64,000 bases of DNA. Origin: Allobosea psychrotolerans. GTDB lineage: Bacteria; Pseudomonadota; Alphaproteobacteria; Rhizobiales; Beijerinckiaceae. The position numbers and the translations under genes were made by a program. Where the stretch lies: the NCBI RefSeq assembly GCF_002917105.1, contig NZ_PQFZ01000001.1:186001-250000 (forward strand), in the 5' to 3' direction. The notes beneath the pieces were generated by a model. That model saw nothing but the letters and a program-made list of their open reading frames with translations. It searched no databases and was not told where the DNA came from. Numbering within the stretch: the stretch's first letter is position 1; each line of letters begins with the position of its first letter. This document shows positions 39,530 to 48,145 of the stretch, piece after piece.

Positions 39530-40276
39530 ATGGCCCGCAAACCCGTTTCCCCGACATCCGAGACCGCCGCGCCGCCGAGCGACGACCCGCGCAAGCGGGC
39601 AATCGAGGCGCTGATGCGGCTGGCCGCCAATCGCGCCTGGAGCGAGATCGAGCTCAGCGACATTGCCGCGGAGGCTGGCCTGTCGCTCTCCAGCCTGCGC
39701 GGCCTCTTTCCCTCGAAGCTCGCCATGCTCGGCGGGCTGACGCGCCTCGTCGACGACGCCGTACTGGCGGGCTCTTCCGACGATCTCGCGGGCGAGCCCA
39801 TCCGCGAGCGGCTGTTCGATCTCGTGATGCGCCGGCTCGATGCGCTCGCGCCCTATAAGGAGGGGTTGCGCCGGATCGTGCCGGTCATCCGGCGTGATCC
39901 GCTGACACTTGCCGCCCTCAATCGTGGTGCGGTGAACTCCTGGCGCTATATGCTCGCCTCGGCTGGCATCCCAACCGAGGATGCGCTTGGCGGCCTGCGT
40001 GTGCAGGGCGCGGTGCTGTTGATGGCGCGCGTCGGCGAGACCTGGCTCGGCGAAGACGAGCCCGAGCTGTCACGGACGATGGCGCGGCTGGATCGCGAAT
40101 TGAAGACGGCTGGCGCGATCATGGCGCGCGTCGAGGACGTTCACAGGCTCACCGCGCCGCTGCGCGGGCTGGCGCGGGCGCTGTGCTCAGGCAAGCGGCC
40201 ACATATCCGCCGCCGGGAACGCAGTGATGAGCGCCCGCGCGGCGGTGATGCCGAGGACTACGTGCCGGCAATCTGA
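39530..40276 (+). CDS. TetR/AcrR family transcriptional regulator
   Basis: 248 residues. The N-terminal helix-turn-helix reads ALMRLAANRAWSEIELSDIAAEAGLSLSSLRGLFPSKLAMLGGL, a TetR-type domain with a slightly unusual recognition helix. The remainder is all-helical ligand-binding domain, and the last 50 residues are polar and Arg-rich. GAGAGGAG stands before the ATG. The target is unknown; it may act on its own promoter. It lies downstream of proC by 66 bases and before the chemoreceptor. Confidence 0.85.
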   Translation: MARKPVSPTSETAAPPSDDPRKRAIEALMRLAANRAWSEIELSDIAAEAGLSLSSLRGLFPSKLAMLGGLTRLVDDAVLAGSSDDLAGEPIRERLFDLVMRRLDALAPYKEGLRRIVPVIRRDPLTLAALNRGAVNSWRYMLASAGIPTEDALGGLRVQGAVLLMARVGETWLGEDEPELSRTMARLDRELKTAGAIMARVEDVHRLTAPLRGLARALCSGKRPHIRRRERSDERPRGGDAEDYVPAI

Positions 40277-40380
40277 GGCCTGCCGGAATCATGGCGAAAA
40301 CGAGGCATCGTTAAGCGGTCCTTAGCCATTTCTCGCAAATGTGGGGAATCTCACTTTGCGCGGGGGCCGCGGTGTCGCTG

Positions 40381-42345
40381 ATGAAGAAATTTGCCATGTT
40401 GTCGATCGGCCGCTCCTTCGGGCTGGTCGCGCTTCTCGCCGCGATCATCGCCATCGGCAGCGTGAGCTTCACGCTGTTCGAGGCGCGCAAGGAGATGATC
40501 GAGCTCAAGCGCGCCGAGATGAAGAATGCAGTCGAAGCCGCGGCCTCGACCGTCAACAGCTATCTCGCGCGCGCGGAGAAAGGCGAGCTGAAGGAGGCCG
40601 ATGCCAAGAAGATGGCGATCGACGCGATCTCCAATGCCCGCTTCGACAACGGCAACTACTATTTCGTGGTCAACTTCGACAGCATCAGCGTCTCGCATGC
40701 CAACAAGAAGATCGAAACGACCGACATGTCGCCGCTCAAGGATTCGACCGGCAGGTTCTTCGTCAAGGACATGGTCGAACTGGCCAAGACGAAGGGCACA
40801 GGCTTCATCGACTATGGCTGGACGAAGCCGGGGGACAAGGAGCCTTCGCTCAAGATCTCCTATGTCATCGCCGTGCCGAAATGGCAGTGGGTGATCGGCT
40901 CTGGCCTGCATGTCCACGATGTCGACGCCGCGTTCAACAGCGTGATCGGCGACGTCGCCAAGGTGCTGGTGCCGCTCGGCCTCGTCATGCTCGGCGTCGT
41001 GATCTTTCTCAGCCGGCGCGCCTCCGGCATGCTCGCCTCGATCGCCAGCACGATGAACGGCCTTGCCGCCGGCGATTTGCAAACTACGATCGCGCATCAG
41101 GAACGGTCCGACGAAGTCGGTTCGATGGCGCGGGCGCTCGTCGTGTTCCGTGACGCCGGCCTCGCCAAAGCCGAGATGGAGGCCGACAAAACCCGTGTCG
41201 AGGCGCAGGCGAATGCCGAGCGCGACGCGGCCGACAGCGCGCGGCGGCACAATGAAGCCGAGCGCGCCGAGGCGTCCAGGACGCAGGAGGGCGTCGTCCA
41301 GGCGCTCGGCGCCGGGCTCGAGCGGCTCGCCGTGGGTGACCTAACCTACCGGATCAACGAGGCCTTCAGCGCCGACTACGCCAAGCTGAAGGACGACTTC
41401 AACGGCACCATCGCGACGCTGCAGGAGACGATGCGGCAGATCGCGACCAACACCGAGAGCATGAAGGCGGGCTCGGTCGAGATCAGCCAGGCGGCCGACG
41501 ACCTCGCCGGGCGCACCGAGCAACAGGCCTCCTCCGTCGAGGAAACCGCCACGGCGCTGGACGAATTGACCGCGACCGTGCGCCAGACCGCCGAGAGCGC
41601 TCGCCTCGCCAGCCAGGTGACGAGCGAGGTCAAGGCGGAGGCCGAGCAGTCGACCTCGATCGTGCGTGACGCGGTGCTGGCCATGGGCGGCATCGAGAAA
41701 TCGGCGGACGAGATCTCGCAGATCGTCGGCGTCATCGACGAGATCGCCTTCCAGACCAATCTGCTTGCGCTGAACGCCAGCGTCGAGGCGGCTCGCGCCG
41801 GCGACGCCGGCAAGGGCTTTGCCGTGGTCGCCTCCGAGGTGCGTGCGCTGGCGCAGCGCTCGGCGGAAGCCGCCAAGGAGATCAAGGGCCTGATCTCGGC
41901 CTCGAATGTCGAGGTCGAGAAGGGCGTCACGCTGGTCGGGCAGACCGGCGGCGCATTGCAGAGGATGGCCGAGGAGATCACGCGCGTGACCTCGCTGGTT
42001 GCCGAGATCGCCAGTGCAGCGCAGGAGCAGGCGGCGGGTCTGCAGGAGGTTAACGCCGCCGTCAACGAGATGGACCAGGCGACGCAGCAGAACGCCGCCA
42101 TGGCGGAGGAATCGACCGCCGCCGCGCATTCGCTCTCGCAGGAGGCCGACAGGCTCGCCGGGCTCGTGGCACGCTTCCAGCTCGGCGGCGATGTCAGCGG
42201 GCTCAAGGCCATGGCCAGGACGATGCAGGCGGCGGTGGCCGCCGCGCCGCGCGCGGCTGCGCCCAGGGCGGTGCGGACCATGGGCGCCGCTGCGGCGGCG
42301 ACCATGTCAAAACGCGACCATGACAAGGCTTGGGAGGAATTTTGA
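40381..42345 (+). CDS. Methyl-accepting chemotaxis protein with sCache domain and CheR-type C-terminal tail
   Basis: 654 residues from ATG 40381; in-frame starts at 40339 and 40396 are also possible. A membrane segment at about 13-32, a periplasmic Cache-type sensor ([22 protein letters not shown]...[13 protein letters not shown]), a second span ([17 protein letters not shown]), HAMP regions and the MCP signalling hairpin with [22 protein letters not shown]. The C terminus, after an Ala-rich linker, is DKAWEEF, fitting the x-W-x-x-F pentapeptide that tethers CheR/CheB. The ligand is unknown; no che genes are in the window. Confidence 0.93.
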   Translation: MKKFAMLSIGRSFGLVALLAAIIAIGSVSFTLFEARKEMIELKRAEMKNAVEAAASTVNSYLARAEKGELKEADAKKMAIDAISNARFDNGNYYFVVNFDSISVSHANKKIETTDMSPLKDSTGRFFVKDMVELAKTKGTGFIDYGWTKPGDKEPSLKISYVIAVPKWQWVIGSGLHVHDVDAAFNSVIGDVAKVLVPLGLVMLGVVIFLSRRASGMLASIASTMNGLAAGDLQTTIAHQERSDEVGSMARALVVFRDAGLAKAEMEADKTRVEAQANAERDAADSARRHNEAERAEASRTQEGVVQALGAGLERLAVGDLTYRINEAFSADYAKLKDDFNGTIATLQETMRQIATNTESMKAGSVEISQAADDLAGRTEQQASSVEETATALDELTATVRQTAESARLASQVTSEVKAEAEQSTSIVRDAVLAMGGIEKSADEISQIVGVIDEIAFQTNLLALNASVEAARAGDAGKGFAVVASEVRALAQRSAEAAKEIKGLISASNVEVEKGVTLVGQTGGALQRMAEEITRVTSLVAEIASAAQEQAAGLQEVNAAVNEMDQATQQNAAMAEESTAAAHSLSQEADRLAGLVARFQLGGDVSGLKAMARTMQAAVAAAPRAAAPRAVRTMGAAAAATMSKRDHDKAWEEF

Positions 42346-42701
42346 GCATCTCTTCGGAACCCGCCGCCACGATCGGCTTCGACGACTTCCTCAAGGTCGA
42401 CATCCGTGTCGGCACGATCGTCGAAGCCTTGCCCTATCCCGAGGCGCGCAAGCCCGCGATCAAGCTCGTGATCGATTTCGGCGGCACCATCGGGCTGAAG
42501 AAGTCTTCGGCCCAGATCACCAAGCATTATCGGCCTGAGGATCTGCCCGGTCGGCAGGTCCTCGCAGTGGTGAACTTCCCGCCGCGCCAGATCGGCAAGT
42601 TCATGTCCGAGGTCCTGACGCTCGGCGTACCGGACGCCGATGGCGAGGTCGTGCTGCTCGCGCCGACCCTGGCCGTGCCGAATGGCGGGCGGCTCTATTG
42701 A
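42342..42701 (+). CDS. tRNA-binding (CsaA/EMAP-type) protein
   Basis: 119 residues of the OB-fold tRNA-binding domain: [55 protein letters not shown] and [11 protein letters not shown]. It resembles CsaA, a dimeric chaperone-like tRNA-binding protein. Best start is TTG 42342, with GGGAGG six bases upstream, overlapping the chemoreceptor stop. Position after the MCP is probably incidental. Confidence 0.88.
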   Translation: MSISSEPAATIGFDDFLKVDIRVGTIVEALPYPEARKPAIKLVIDFGGTIGLKKSSAQITKHYRPEDLPGRQVLAVVNFPPRQIGKFMSEVLTLGVPDADGEVVLLAPTLAVPNGGRLY

Positions 42702-42731
42702 GCCTGCGACGCGGTTCTAAGGGAAAGGCGC

Positions 42732-43265
42732 ATGTCGGAGCCTTCGCAGCAGCATGAGGCCGTAGCCTCCCGCCGGTCCAGCCGCCTCGTGCTGCGTATC
42801 CCGCGGCCCGACGATCTCGACTTCCTGGTCGCGCTGTTCCAGCGACCCGAGCTCGTGGCGCATCGCCCACACCCGGTTCCCGACACGCCCGCGGCGAGCG
42901 CCGAGCGCCTGGCGCGCGACATCGCGCATTGGCGCCAGCATGGCTTCGGACGCTGGGCGATCGAGCAATCGGGAGCGCCGATCGGCTTCGGCGGCCTGAC
43001 CGCGAAGCCAGGCGTCGAGGGGCTCAACCTGTCCTATCATCTCGATCCTGCCTCCTGGGGGCGGGGCTTCGCATCCGAGTTCGTGGCGGAGGCCCTGGCG
43101 GTCGCTTTCGGCCCGCTGCGGGCTGGGCGCGTCATCGGCCTGGTGCGCCCGGCCAATCCGGCTTCACGCCGCGTGCTCGAAAAATCCGGCTTCGTCTTCG
43201 AGCGCGAGATCATGCTCGAGGGTGCACCAACGCAGCAATTGGCGCGGTTTCCGCAGGCGAATTGA
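42732..43265 (+). CDS. GNAT-family N-acetyltransferase (RimJ/RimL-like)
   Basis: 177 residues. The layout RLVLRIPRPDDLDFLVALFQRPELV, GFGRWAIEQSGAPIGFGGL, YHLDPASWGRGFASEFV and VRPANPASRRVLEKSGFVFERE is that of the RimJ/RimL acetyltransferase branch, with the acetyl-CoA loop SWGRGFASE. The substrate (protein N terminus or small molecule) is unknown. It follows csaA by 30 bases on the same strand. Confidence 0.9.
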   Translation: MSEPSQQHEAVASRRSSRLVLRIPRPDDLDFLVALFQRPELVAHRPHPVPDTPAASAERLARDIAHWRQHGFGRWAIEQSGAPIGFGGLTAKPGVEGLNLSYHLDPASWGRGFASEFVAEALAVAFGPLRAGRVIGLVRPANPASRRVLEKSGFVFEREIMLEGAPTQQLARFPQAN

Positions 43266-43303
43266 GGCGGGCGACGTCCCAGAGTTTTTCGCCTTGCTCC
43301 GAA

Positions 43304-43383
43304 ATGCGGAAATACTCTGCCTCTTTGTTTTGGCGCATTTTCTTCACGCGAACCGGTATCCACTTCGCTTGAAAATGCTCTAG
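43304..43383. repeat. Dispersed repeat with TTCTTCACGCGAACCGG core, copy 2
   Basis: Matches copy 1 (29700-29761) at 43321-43382 with only a few substitutions. Its right end, read on the minus strand as TAGAGCATTTTC, supplies the TAG stop of the flavin-type protein gene at 43380-43382. It lies between convergent genes. Confidence 0.75.
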
Positions 43384-44300
43384 GCCCAGACTCCGGTCGC
43401 AAGCGTGGTCGCGGCCGGTTCGGGCGGCGACCATTGCAGCGGCAGGGCAGCGTGGCGCCGCCAGCCCCCGGTGATGCGCAGGCGCCAGATCCGCTCGGCG
43501 CCGGTCAAGCGTGCGACCTCGGGCCCCGACCAGACGATCTCGACGTGGCCCTGAAGCTGCAGCATCGCGCCGTTCTCGAAATCGATGAAGAGCAGGGAGG
43601 CGCGAGGATCGCGCAGCAGATTGCCAAGGGTGTTGAAATAGTTGTTGCCGGCGAAATCCGGCACGCTCAGCACCTCGCCGTCGATACCGACGAAGCCGGG
43701 CCTGCCGCCGCGATGCGAGATGTCGAGGCCGCCGAGCTTGCGCGCCCCACTCGTGCTGGCGACGAAGAAGGTGTCGGAACGGCCGATCAAGGCACACGCC
43801 GCGTCGTCGAGCCGCGCGATGGGCTCGATCGAGCCGCCATCGGCAGGCGCGATTGGCTGCGGCGTCCGGGCCTGAATGTATTTCGCGCAATTGCCGAAGC
43901 TCTGCGTCACCGCGACCGAGAACCCCCCGGGATCGCGCGCCGCGATCAGGCCGTTGGCGCGGTTACGCCGGCGCGTCGGGAATTCGAGGCCGAGCAGGCC
44001 GATCGGCTGGCCCGGCTTGAGGTGAGGGGCGGCGGGATCATCGGAAGCGGGGAGGGCGCGGATCGCGAGCGTTGTCGGCGTCGGGCTGCGGATGAAGCCG
44101 GGTTCGCCGCTCAGCACGGTTGCGATCGGATGCCCCGTCTCGTCGCCCAGTGCAGCGAAGAGCAGCGGCAGCTGCCCGAAGAAGACGCGGTGCTGTTCCG
44201 GCATGAGATCGCGGATGCCGGCGCCGCGCGTGCCCACCCCGGCGAGGGCTTGCGCCTCGAGCTCGCCTGGATGGAAGGGCGTCCCGTCCATGGCGTTCAA
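43380..44300 (-). CDS. Pyridoxamine 5'-phosphate oxidase-type flavin-binding protein
   Basis: 306 residues. The split-barrel FMN-binding region is visible as DTFFVASTSGARKLGGLDISHRGG ... GEVLSVPDFAGNNYFNTLGNLLRDPRASLLFIDFENG, typical of the PNPOx-like superfamily. An N-terminal stretch HPGELEAQALAGVGTRGAG with MPEQHRVFFGQLP precedes it. It may be an FMN/F420-dependent reductase rather than a PLP enzyme. Its first codons overlap the GST stop (ATGA), so both are co-expressed and divergent from a LysR gene. Its stop lies in a repeat. Confidence 0.82.
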   Translation of the reverse strand: MNAMDGTPFHPGELEAQALAGVGTRGAGIRDLMPEQHRVFFGQLPLLFAALGDETGHPIATVLSGEPGFIRSPTPTTLAIRALPASDDPAAPHLKPGQPIGLLGLEFPTRRRNRANGLIAARDPGGFSVAVTQSFGNCAKYIQARTPQPIAPADGGSIEPIARLDDAACALIGRSDTFFVASTSGARKLGGLDISHRGGRPGFVGIDGEVLSVPDFAGNNYFNTLGNLLRDPRASLLFIDFENGAMLQLQGHVEIVWSGPEVARLTGAERIWRLRITGGWRRHAALPLQWSPPEPAATTLATGVWA

Positions 44301-44920
44301 CTCGCTTTGGGCAAGGGCGAGGCGGGCATCGCCTTGAAGAAGGGCAATGCCTCGATCCGGGCGATCCAGGTCCGCAAGGCGGGATAGGGCGCCAGCGATA
44401 TGCCGCCTTCCGGCGCATGCGCGACATAGGAGAAGCAGGCGAGGTCGGCGAGGGTGGGGTGCTCAGCGGCGAGGAAGTCGCGCCCGGTCAGGTGCTCCTC
44501 CATGAAGCCGAACAGCTTGCTGGCGATCCGGCCGGCGCGTGCAGGGTCATCGATCACGCCGAACTGCGCGATCAGGCGGGCGCTGCCCGGCCCGTGCATG
44601 ACCTCGCCAGCGGCGATCGAGAGCCAGCGCTGCACTTGCGCCGCCGCGAGCGGTTCCTCCGGCAGCCAATGGCTGCCTGCGCCGTAGCGCTTGGCGAGAT
44701 AGACCATGATCGCATTGCTGTCGCAGACCGTGAGCTCGCCATCCTGCAGCACCGGGATCTGCTGCATCGGGTTCAGCTTGCGGAAGGCGTCGCTGCGGCG
44801 GATGTCCGCGGGAGCAGAGGCAAGCTCATAAGGCAGGCCAAGCGCCAGCAGCAGCAATTCGACGCGGTGGGCATGGCCGGAGAGCGGCGTGCCGTGGAGA
44901 ACGATCCGGGGCTGTGTCAT
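44297..44920 (-). CDS. Glutathione S-transferase family protein
   Basis: 207 residues. The thioredoxin-like half shows VLHGTPLSGHAHRVELLLLALG and NPMQQIPVLQDGELTVCDSNAIMVYLAKRYG (the Pro and Ser that contact glutathione), and the helical half LAAEHPTLADLACFSYVAHAPEGG the N-capping Asp. ATG 44920 has GAGG upstream. The operon mate is the flavin-type protein; together they suggest detoxification of an electrophile, controlled by the divergent LysR regulator (inference). Confidence 0.9.
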   Translation of the reverse strand: MTQPRIVLHGTPLSGHAHRVELLLLALGLPYELASAPADIRRSDAFRKLNPMQQIPVLQDGELTVCDSNAIMVYLAKRYGAGSHWLPEEPLAAAQVQRWLSIAAGEVMHGPGSARLIAQFGVIDDPARAGRIASKLFGFMEEHLTGRDFLAAEHPTLADLACFSYVAHAPEGGISLAPYPALRTWIARIEALPFFKAMPASPLPKAS

Positions 44921-44993
44921 GGGAACCTCGCTGAAGGATGCCCGCAAGATGGTCGTTCCAGTCACCCAAGAAAATCTGCTATCCGTCGACTTC

Positions 44994-45006
44994 AGAATTT
45001 CATTCT
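44994..45006. promoter_or_regulatory. Candidate LysR operator
   Basis: AGAAT-TTC-ATTCT is a perfect inverted repeat in the 98-base divergent intergenic region between the GST operon and the LysR gene, 13 bases before the regulator's GTG start. Placement fits autoregulation and divergent activation. No experimental support. Confidence 0.4.
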
Positions 45007-45018
45007 TCGGAACAGTCC

Positions 45019-45927
45019 GTGGATCGTCTCGACGAGCTCGCGATCTTCGTCGCCATCATCGACGCCGGCAGCCTTGCGGGCGCGGCGCGGCGCCTGCGTC
45101 GCTCGCGCCCGGCCATAACGCGCGCGCTCGCCGGGCTCGAGGAGCGTATCGGCGCAAGGCTGATCGCCCGCACCACCCGGCAGCTCACGCCGACCGAGGC
45201 CGGGCTGGAACTGGCGGTCGCGGCGCGACGCATGCTGGCGGATTACGAGGAATCGCTGGGCGGCGTGGCGGCGGCGCCGGTTCGCGGCCTGTTGCGGGTC
45301 ACCGCGCCGCTCGCCTTCGGGAGGAGGCATGTGACGCCGCTGGTCGCCGAGTTCCTCGATCTTCATCCCGAGCTTCAGGTCGAGCTCGTGCTGGCCGACC
45401 GCAATCTCGATCTGATCGAGGAGGATCTGCATGTCGCGCTGCGGATCGGGACGCTGCCCAATTCGCGGCTGGTCGTGCGCAAGGTCGGTGAAGTCAGGTG
45501 CGTATTGGTAGCGGCTCCGGCCTATCTGCAGCGCCGGCCCGCGCCCAAGCGCCTTGCCGATATCGCTGGGCACGATGTCATCGCCAATGTCGGCGCCGGC
45601 GGCGATCTGATCTGGCGTTTTGGGGGAGGGGGGCAGTCCTCGCGCATCGCGATCACGCCGCGCCTCATCATCAACGAGGTCGAGGCGGTGCTGATTGCGG
45701 CACGCGCCGGGCGCGGATTGGCGCGGTTGCTGTCCTATCAGGCGGCCGACGATCTCGCGGCGGGTGTGCTCGTTCGCCTGCTGCCGGAATTCGAGCCGTC
45801 GCCGTCACCGGTCCAACTCGTGGTGCCCAGCGGCCAGCGCCTGGCACCGAAGGTGCGCGCCTTCATCGATTTCGCGGCTTCCCGCCTGCTGCATACGAGC
45901 GTCATCCGGCCCGAGCCCGGCCGCTGA
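45019..45927 (+). CDS. LysR family transcriptional regulator
   Basis: 302 residues from GTG 45019. The winged helix reads DELAIFVAIIDAGSLAGAARRLRRSRPAITRALAGLEERIGARLIARTTRQL, with the usual effector-binding domain after residue 90. It is divergent from the GST/flavin-protein operon, the standard arrangement of a LysR regulator with its target. An ATG further upstream (44938) is in frame, but the intervening residues are not helix-turn-helix-like. Confidence 0.9.
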   Translation: MDRLDELAIFVAIIDAGSLAGAARRLRRSRPAITRALAGLEERIGARLIARTTRQLTPTEAGLELAVAARRMLADYEESLGGVAAAPVRGLLRVTAPLAFGRRHVTPLVAEFLDLHPELQVELVLADRNLDLIEEDLHVALRIGTLPNSRLVVRKVGEVRCVLVAAPAYLQRRPAPKRLADIAGHDVIANVGAGGDLIWRFGGGGQSSRIAITPRLIINEVEAVLIAARAGRGLARLLSYQAADDLAAGVLVRLLPEFEPSPSPVQLVVPSGQRLAPKVRAFIDFAASRLLHTSVIRPEPGR

Positions 45928-45945
45928 GGCGACCTCAGGAACACA

Positions 45946-46641
45946 TCAGCGCAGCGATCCCGCAAAGCTCGTGATCGCGGAGACGACGGCGCCTTCGCGG
46001 CCGATGAAGCCGTGATAGGCTCGCGCCTGACAGGGATTGCCGGTCGAGGTGCCGCCATCGATCCAGACCGTCCTGGCGCGAATTCCAGCCCAGCTCTGGA
46101 AGGGCGCGACCGAGTCCGCCAGCGTCACGCGGCAGCTATCCTGGCGATGATGCACGACCAGCGTCGGCGGCAGGCGCGAGGGATCGCCCAGCGTGGCGCG
46201 GACGTCGTCGAGCATCGACGAGACGAAGACCACGCCGTCGGGCCGCGACGCGAGCAGGCCTGGAACCTTGAGCGAACCCCGGCTCATCGCGACAATGATG
46301 ACGCGCGGCGCGATGCTGCGCATGACATCGATCGCCTTGCTCGGATCGGCGTCGCCATCGACGAGAATGCTGGCGATGCCGCTCCGGGCATAGGCGCCGC
46401 GCATGCGTACGATCCAGTTGCCTTGCCGGGCGACATCGCCGCCGCTGCTTATGCCGACATAGCCGTCGCCGCCGGTCAGCAGAACAAGCCCGGCCCGGGC
46501 CTTGCCGGCAGGCTTGTTGAGCAAGGCTCGGCCGCCCCCGAACAGGCCGCCGCCGAGTTCGACGACCTCTTCGGCTGAAGCAGCGCAGGGCAGCGCCAGC
46601 AGCAGCGCCGAGAGCAACAGAATCTTCGTCGCCACCATCAT
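45946..46641 (-). CDS. Exported alpha/beta-hydrolase-like protein
   Basis: 231 residues. A signal peptide ends near CAASA-EE. The mature part has an alpha/beta-fold look: GLVLLTGGDGYVGI early, IIVAMSRGS as a nucleophile-elbow-like motif (A-M-S-R-G rather than G-x-S-x-G), then PTLVVHHRQDSCR and YHGFIGREGAV with a possible catalytic His. It may be a serine hydrolase of the periplasm. ATG 46641 is preceded by GGGGGGAAC. It is convergent with the LysR gene at 45019. Confidence 0.7.
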   Translation of the reverse strand: MMVATKILLLSALLLALPCAASAEEVVELGGGLFGGGRALLNKPAGKARAGLVLLTGGDGYVGISSGGDVARQGNWIVRMRGAYARSGIASILVDGDADPSKAIDVMRSIAPRVIIVAMSRGSLKVPGLLASRPDGVVFVSSMLDDVRATLGDPSRLPPTLVVHHRQDSCRVTLADSVAPFQSWAGIRARTVWIDGGTSTGNPCQARAYHGFIGREGAVVSAITSFAGSLR

Positions 46642-46765
46642 CTGTTCCCCCCGTCCCGATCGGCAAGCTGTGCTGCGCTCGCCACAGGCCATGATGCGAT
46701 GAGCTGTGGCAGGACGCTACTGCCATTCGGGGCGGCGGCCGTGGCGCACTGGCTGCCCGCCGTGA

Positions 46766-47689
46766 TCAGCGCAGATCGGCGTGCTGGGCGGCCTCTTCGC
46801 GGATCCAGCTGCGGAACGCGGCGATTGCGGGCCGCTCTGCGGAGGCCTCGGGGCAGACCACATAATACTGGAAGGAGCTCTGCAACTGTTGCGGAAACGG
46901 GCGGACGAGGCGCCCGGCGTCGAGATAATCGCCGATCAGGGCGCTCGTCGCCAGCGCGATGCCCTGGCCGGAGGCTGCCGCCTGCAAGGCGAGGAAGGTG
47001 TGCGAGAAGCGCGGTCCGTGCGTCGCGTCGATGTCGTCGACACCGGCGAAGGCGAGCCATTTCGGCCAGGTGACGTAGTCCGGGATGCCCTCCACGTGCT
47101 CGTGCAGCAAGGTATGGTGGCGCAGATCCGAGGGCTGGCGCAGCGGGCGCGCCGGATCGTTGAGCAGGGCCGCGTTGCAGACGGGAAAGAAGCTCTCCGC
47201 CATCAGCAGCTCCGAATGCAGGCCCTGGTAGCCACCGGGCCCGTAGCGGACCGCCACATCGACGTCCTCGCGCGCGAAGTCGGTCAGGTGCAGCGAAACC
47301 GAGATGCGAACCTCGAGCTCGGGATGGCGCTGCTTGAGCGTGCCCAGTCGCGGGATCAGCCAGCTCAGGGCGAAGCTCGGCATGGTGCTGACCGTCAGGA
47401 CGTTCGACGCATCGGGCCGCAGCGCCCGCGCCGTGGCCTCGTCGAGCTGGTCGAGCAATTGCGAGATCGAGGCGGCATAGCGCTGTCCGATTCCCGTCAG
47501 CGCGACGCCCTTGCTCGGCAGTCTGATGAAGAGCGGTCGCCGGAGCCAGGCTTCAAGCGTCTTCACCTGCTGTCCGACCGCGCTGGCCGTGACGGCGAGC
47601 TCGTCGCCCGCCCGCTCATAGTTGAGGTGCCGCGCCGCGGCCTCGAAAGCGCGCAAGGAGGTGAGGGGTGGGAGCTGGCGGCGGGTCAT
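46766..47689 (-). CDS. LysR family transcriptional regulator, GcvA-like
   Basis: 307 residues. The start PPLTSLRAFEAAARHLNYERAGDELAVTASAVGQQVKTLEAWL is typical of the GcvA/AmpR branch. The effector domain follows (NVLTVSTMPSFALSWLIPRL). It is divergent from the DUF1127 gene with about 100 bases between; it may control that gene or others. Confidence 0.9.
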   Translation of the reverse strand: MTRRQLPPLTSLRAFEAAARHLNYERAGDELAVTASAVGQQVKTLEAWLRRPLFIRLPSKGVALTGIGQRYAASISQLLDQLDEATARALRPDASNVLTVSTMPSFALSWLIPRLGTLKQRHPELEVRISVSLHLTDFAREDVDVAVRYGPGGYQGLHSELLMAESFFPVCNAALLNDPARPLRQPSDLRHHTLLHEHVEGIPDYVTWPKWLAFAGVDDIDATHGPRFSHTFLALQAAASGQGIALATSALIGDYLDAGRLVRPFPQQLQSSFQYYVVCPEASAERPAIAAFRSWIREEAAQHADLR

Positions 47690-47793
47690 CGTATGGCCAA
47701 GTTTTGCTTGGGCTGGGGCGAAGAACTTCTCATTTGCTTACGGGCTCCACAATCCCCAATTTATGGGCAGGAAATCTCTCACAGGAGGCCGCC

Positions 47794-48018
47794 ATGCCGG
47801 CCATGACCACCACAGAAAATCTTGCCTTCACCACACACCGCAGCGCGCATGGGCTTTCCAGCCTGTTCCTGCGTCTGGAGGATTGGCTCGCGGCGCGGGC
47901 CAGCGCGCGGGCGCTATACCGCATGGACGACTCCGCGCTCTCGGACATCGCGCTGTCGCGCAGCGATGTGGAGCGGGTGAACGAGACGGCCCGCTGGGCG
48001 TTCTGGAAGCGCCGATAG
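47794..48018 (+). CDS. DUF1127 domain-containing small protein
   Basis: 74 residues from ATG 47794, with CAGGAGG upstream. The C-terminal part ARALYRMDDSALSDIALSRSDVERV is the DUF1127 (YjiS-like) motif, Arg-rich and RNA-binding in characterised relatives, linked to RNA and phosphate or carbon metabolism in alphaproteobacteria. Divergent from the GcvA-like regulator and followed by a strong hairpin terminator. Confidence 0.88.
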   Translation: MPAMTTTENLAFTTHRSAHGLSSLFLRLEDWLAARASARALYRMDDSALSDIALSRSDVERVNETARWAFWKRR

Positions 48019-48053
48019 CAGCAGGCCTGCTTCAGCGGGACATACAGGAATAA

Positions 48054-48085
48054 CAGCTCGTCCCGGCTGCCGCTGGGACGAGCTG
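48054..48085. terminator. Intrinsic terminator-like hairpin between convergent genes
   Basis: CAGCTCGTCCC (48054-48064) and GGGACGAGCTG (48075-48085) form a perfect 11-pair stem around a ten-base loop, followed by GCGTTT. It lies between the DUF1127 stop and the convergent histidine kinase stop and could serve both. Confidence 0.75.
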
Positions 48086-48145
48086 GCGTTTACCGACAGG
48101 CTTCCGGAGATGATCTACCGGAGCCATAGCCCCTTCAGCCTCTGG

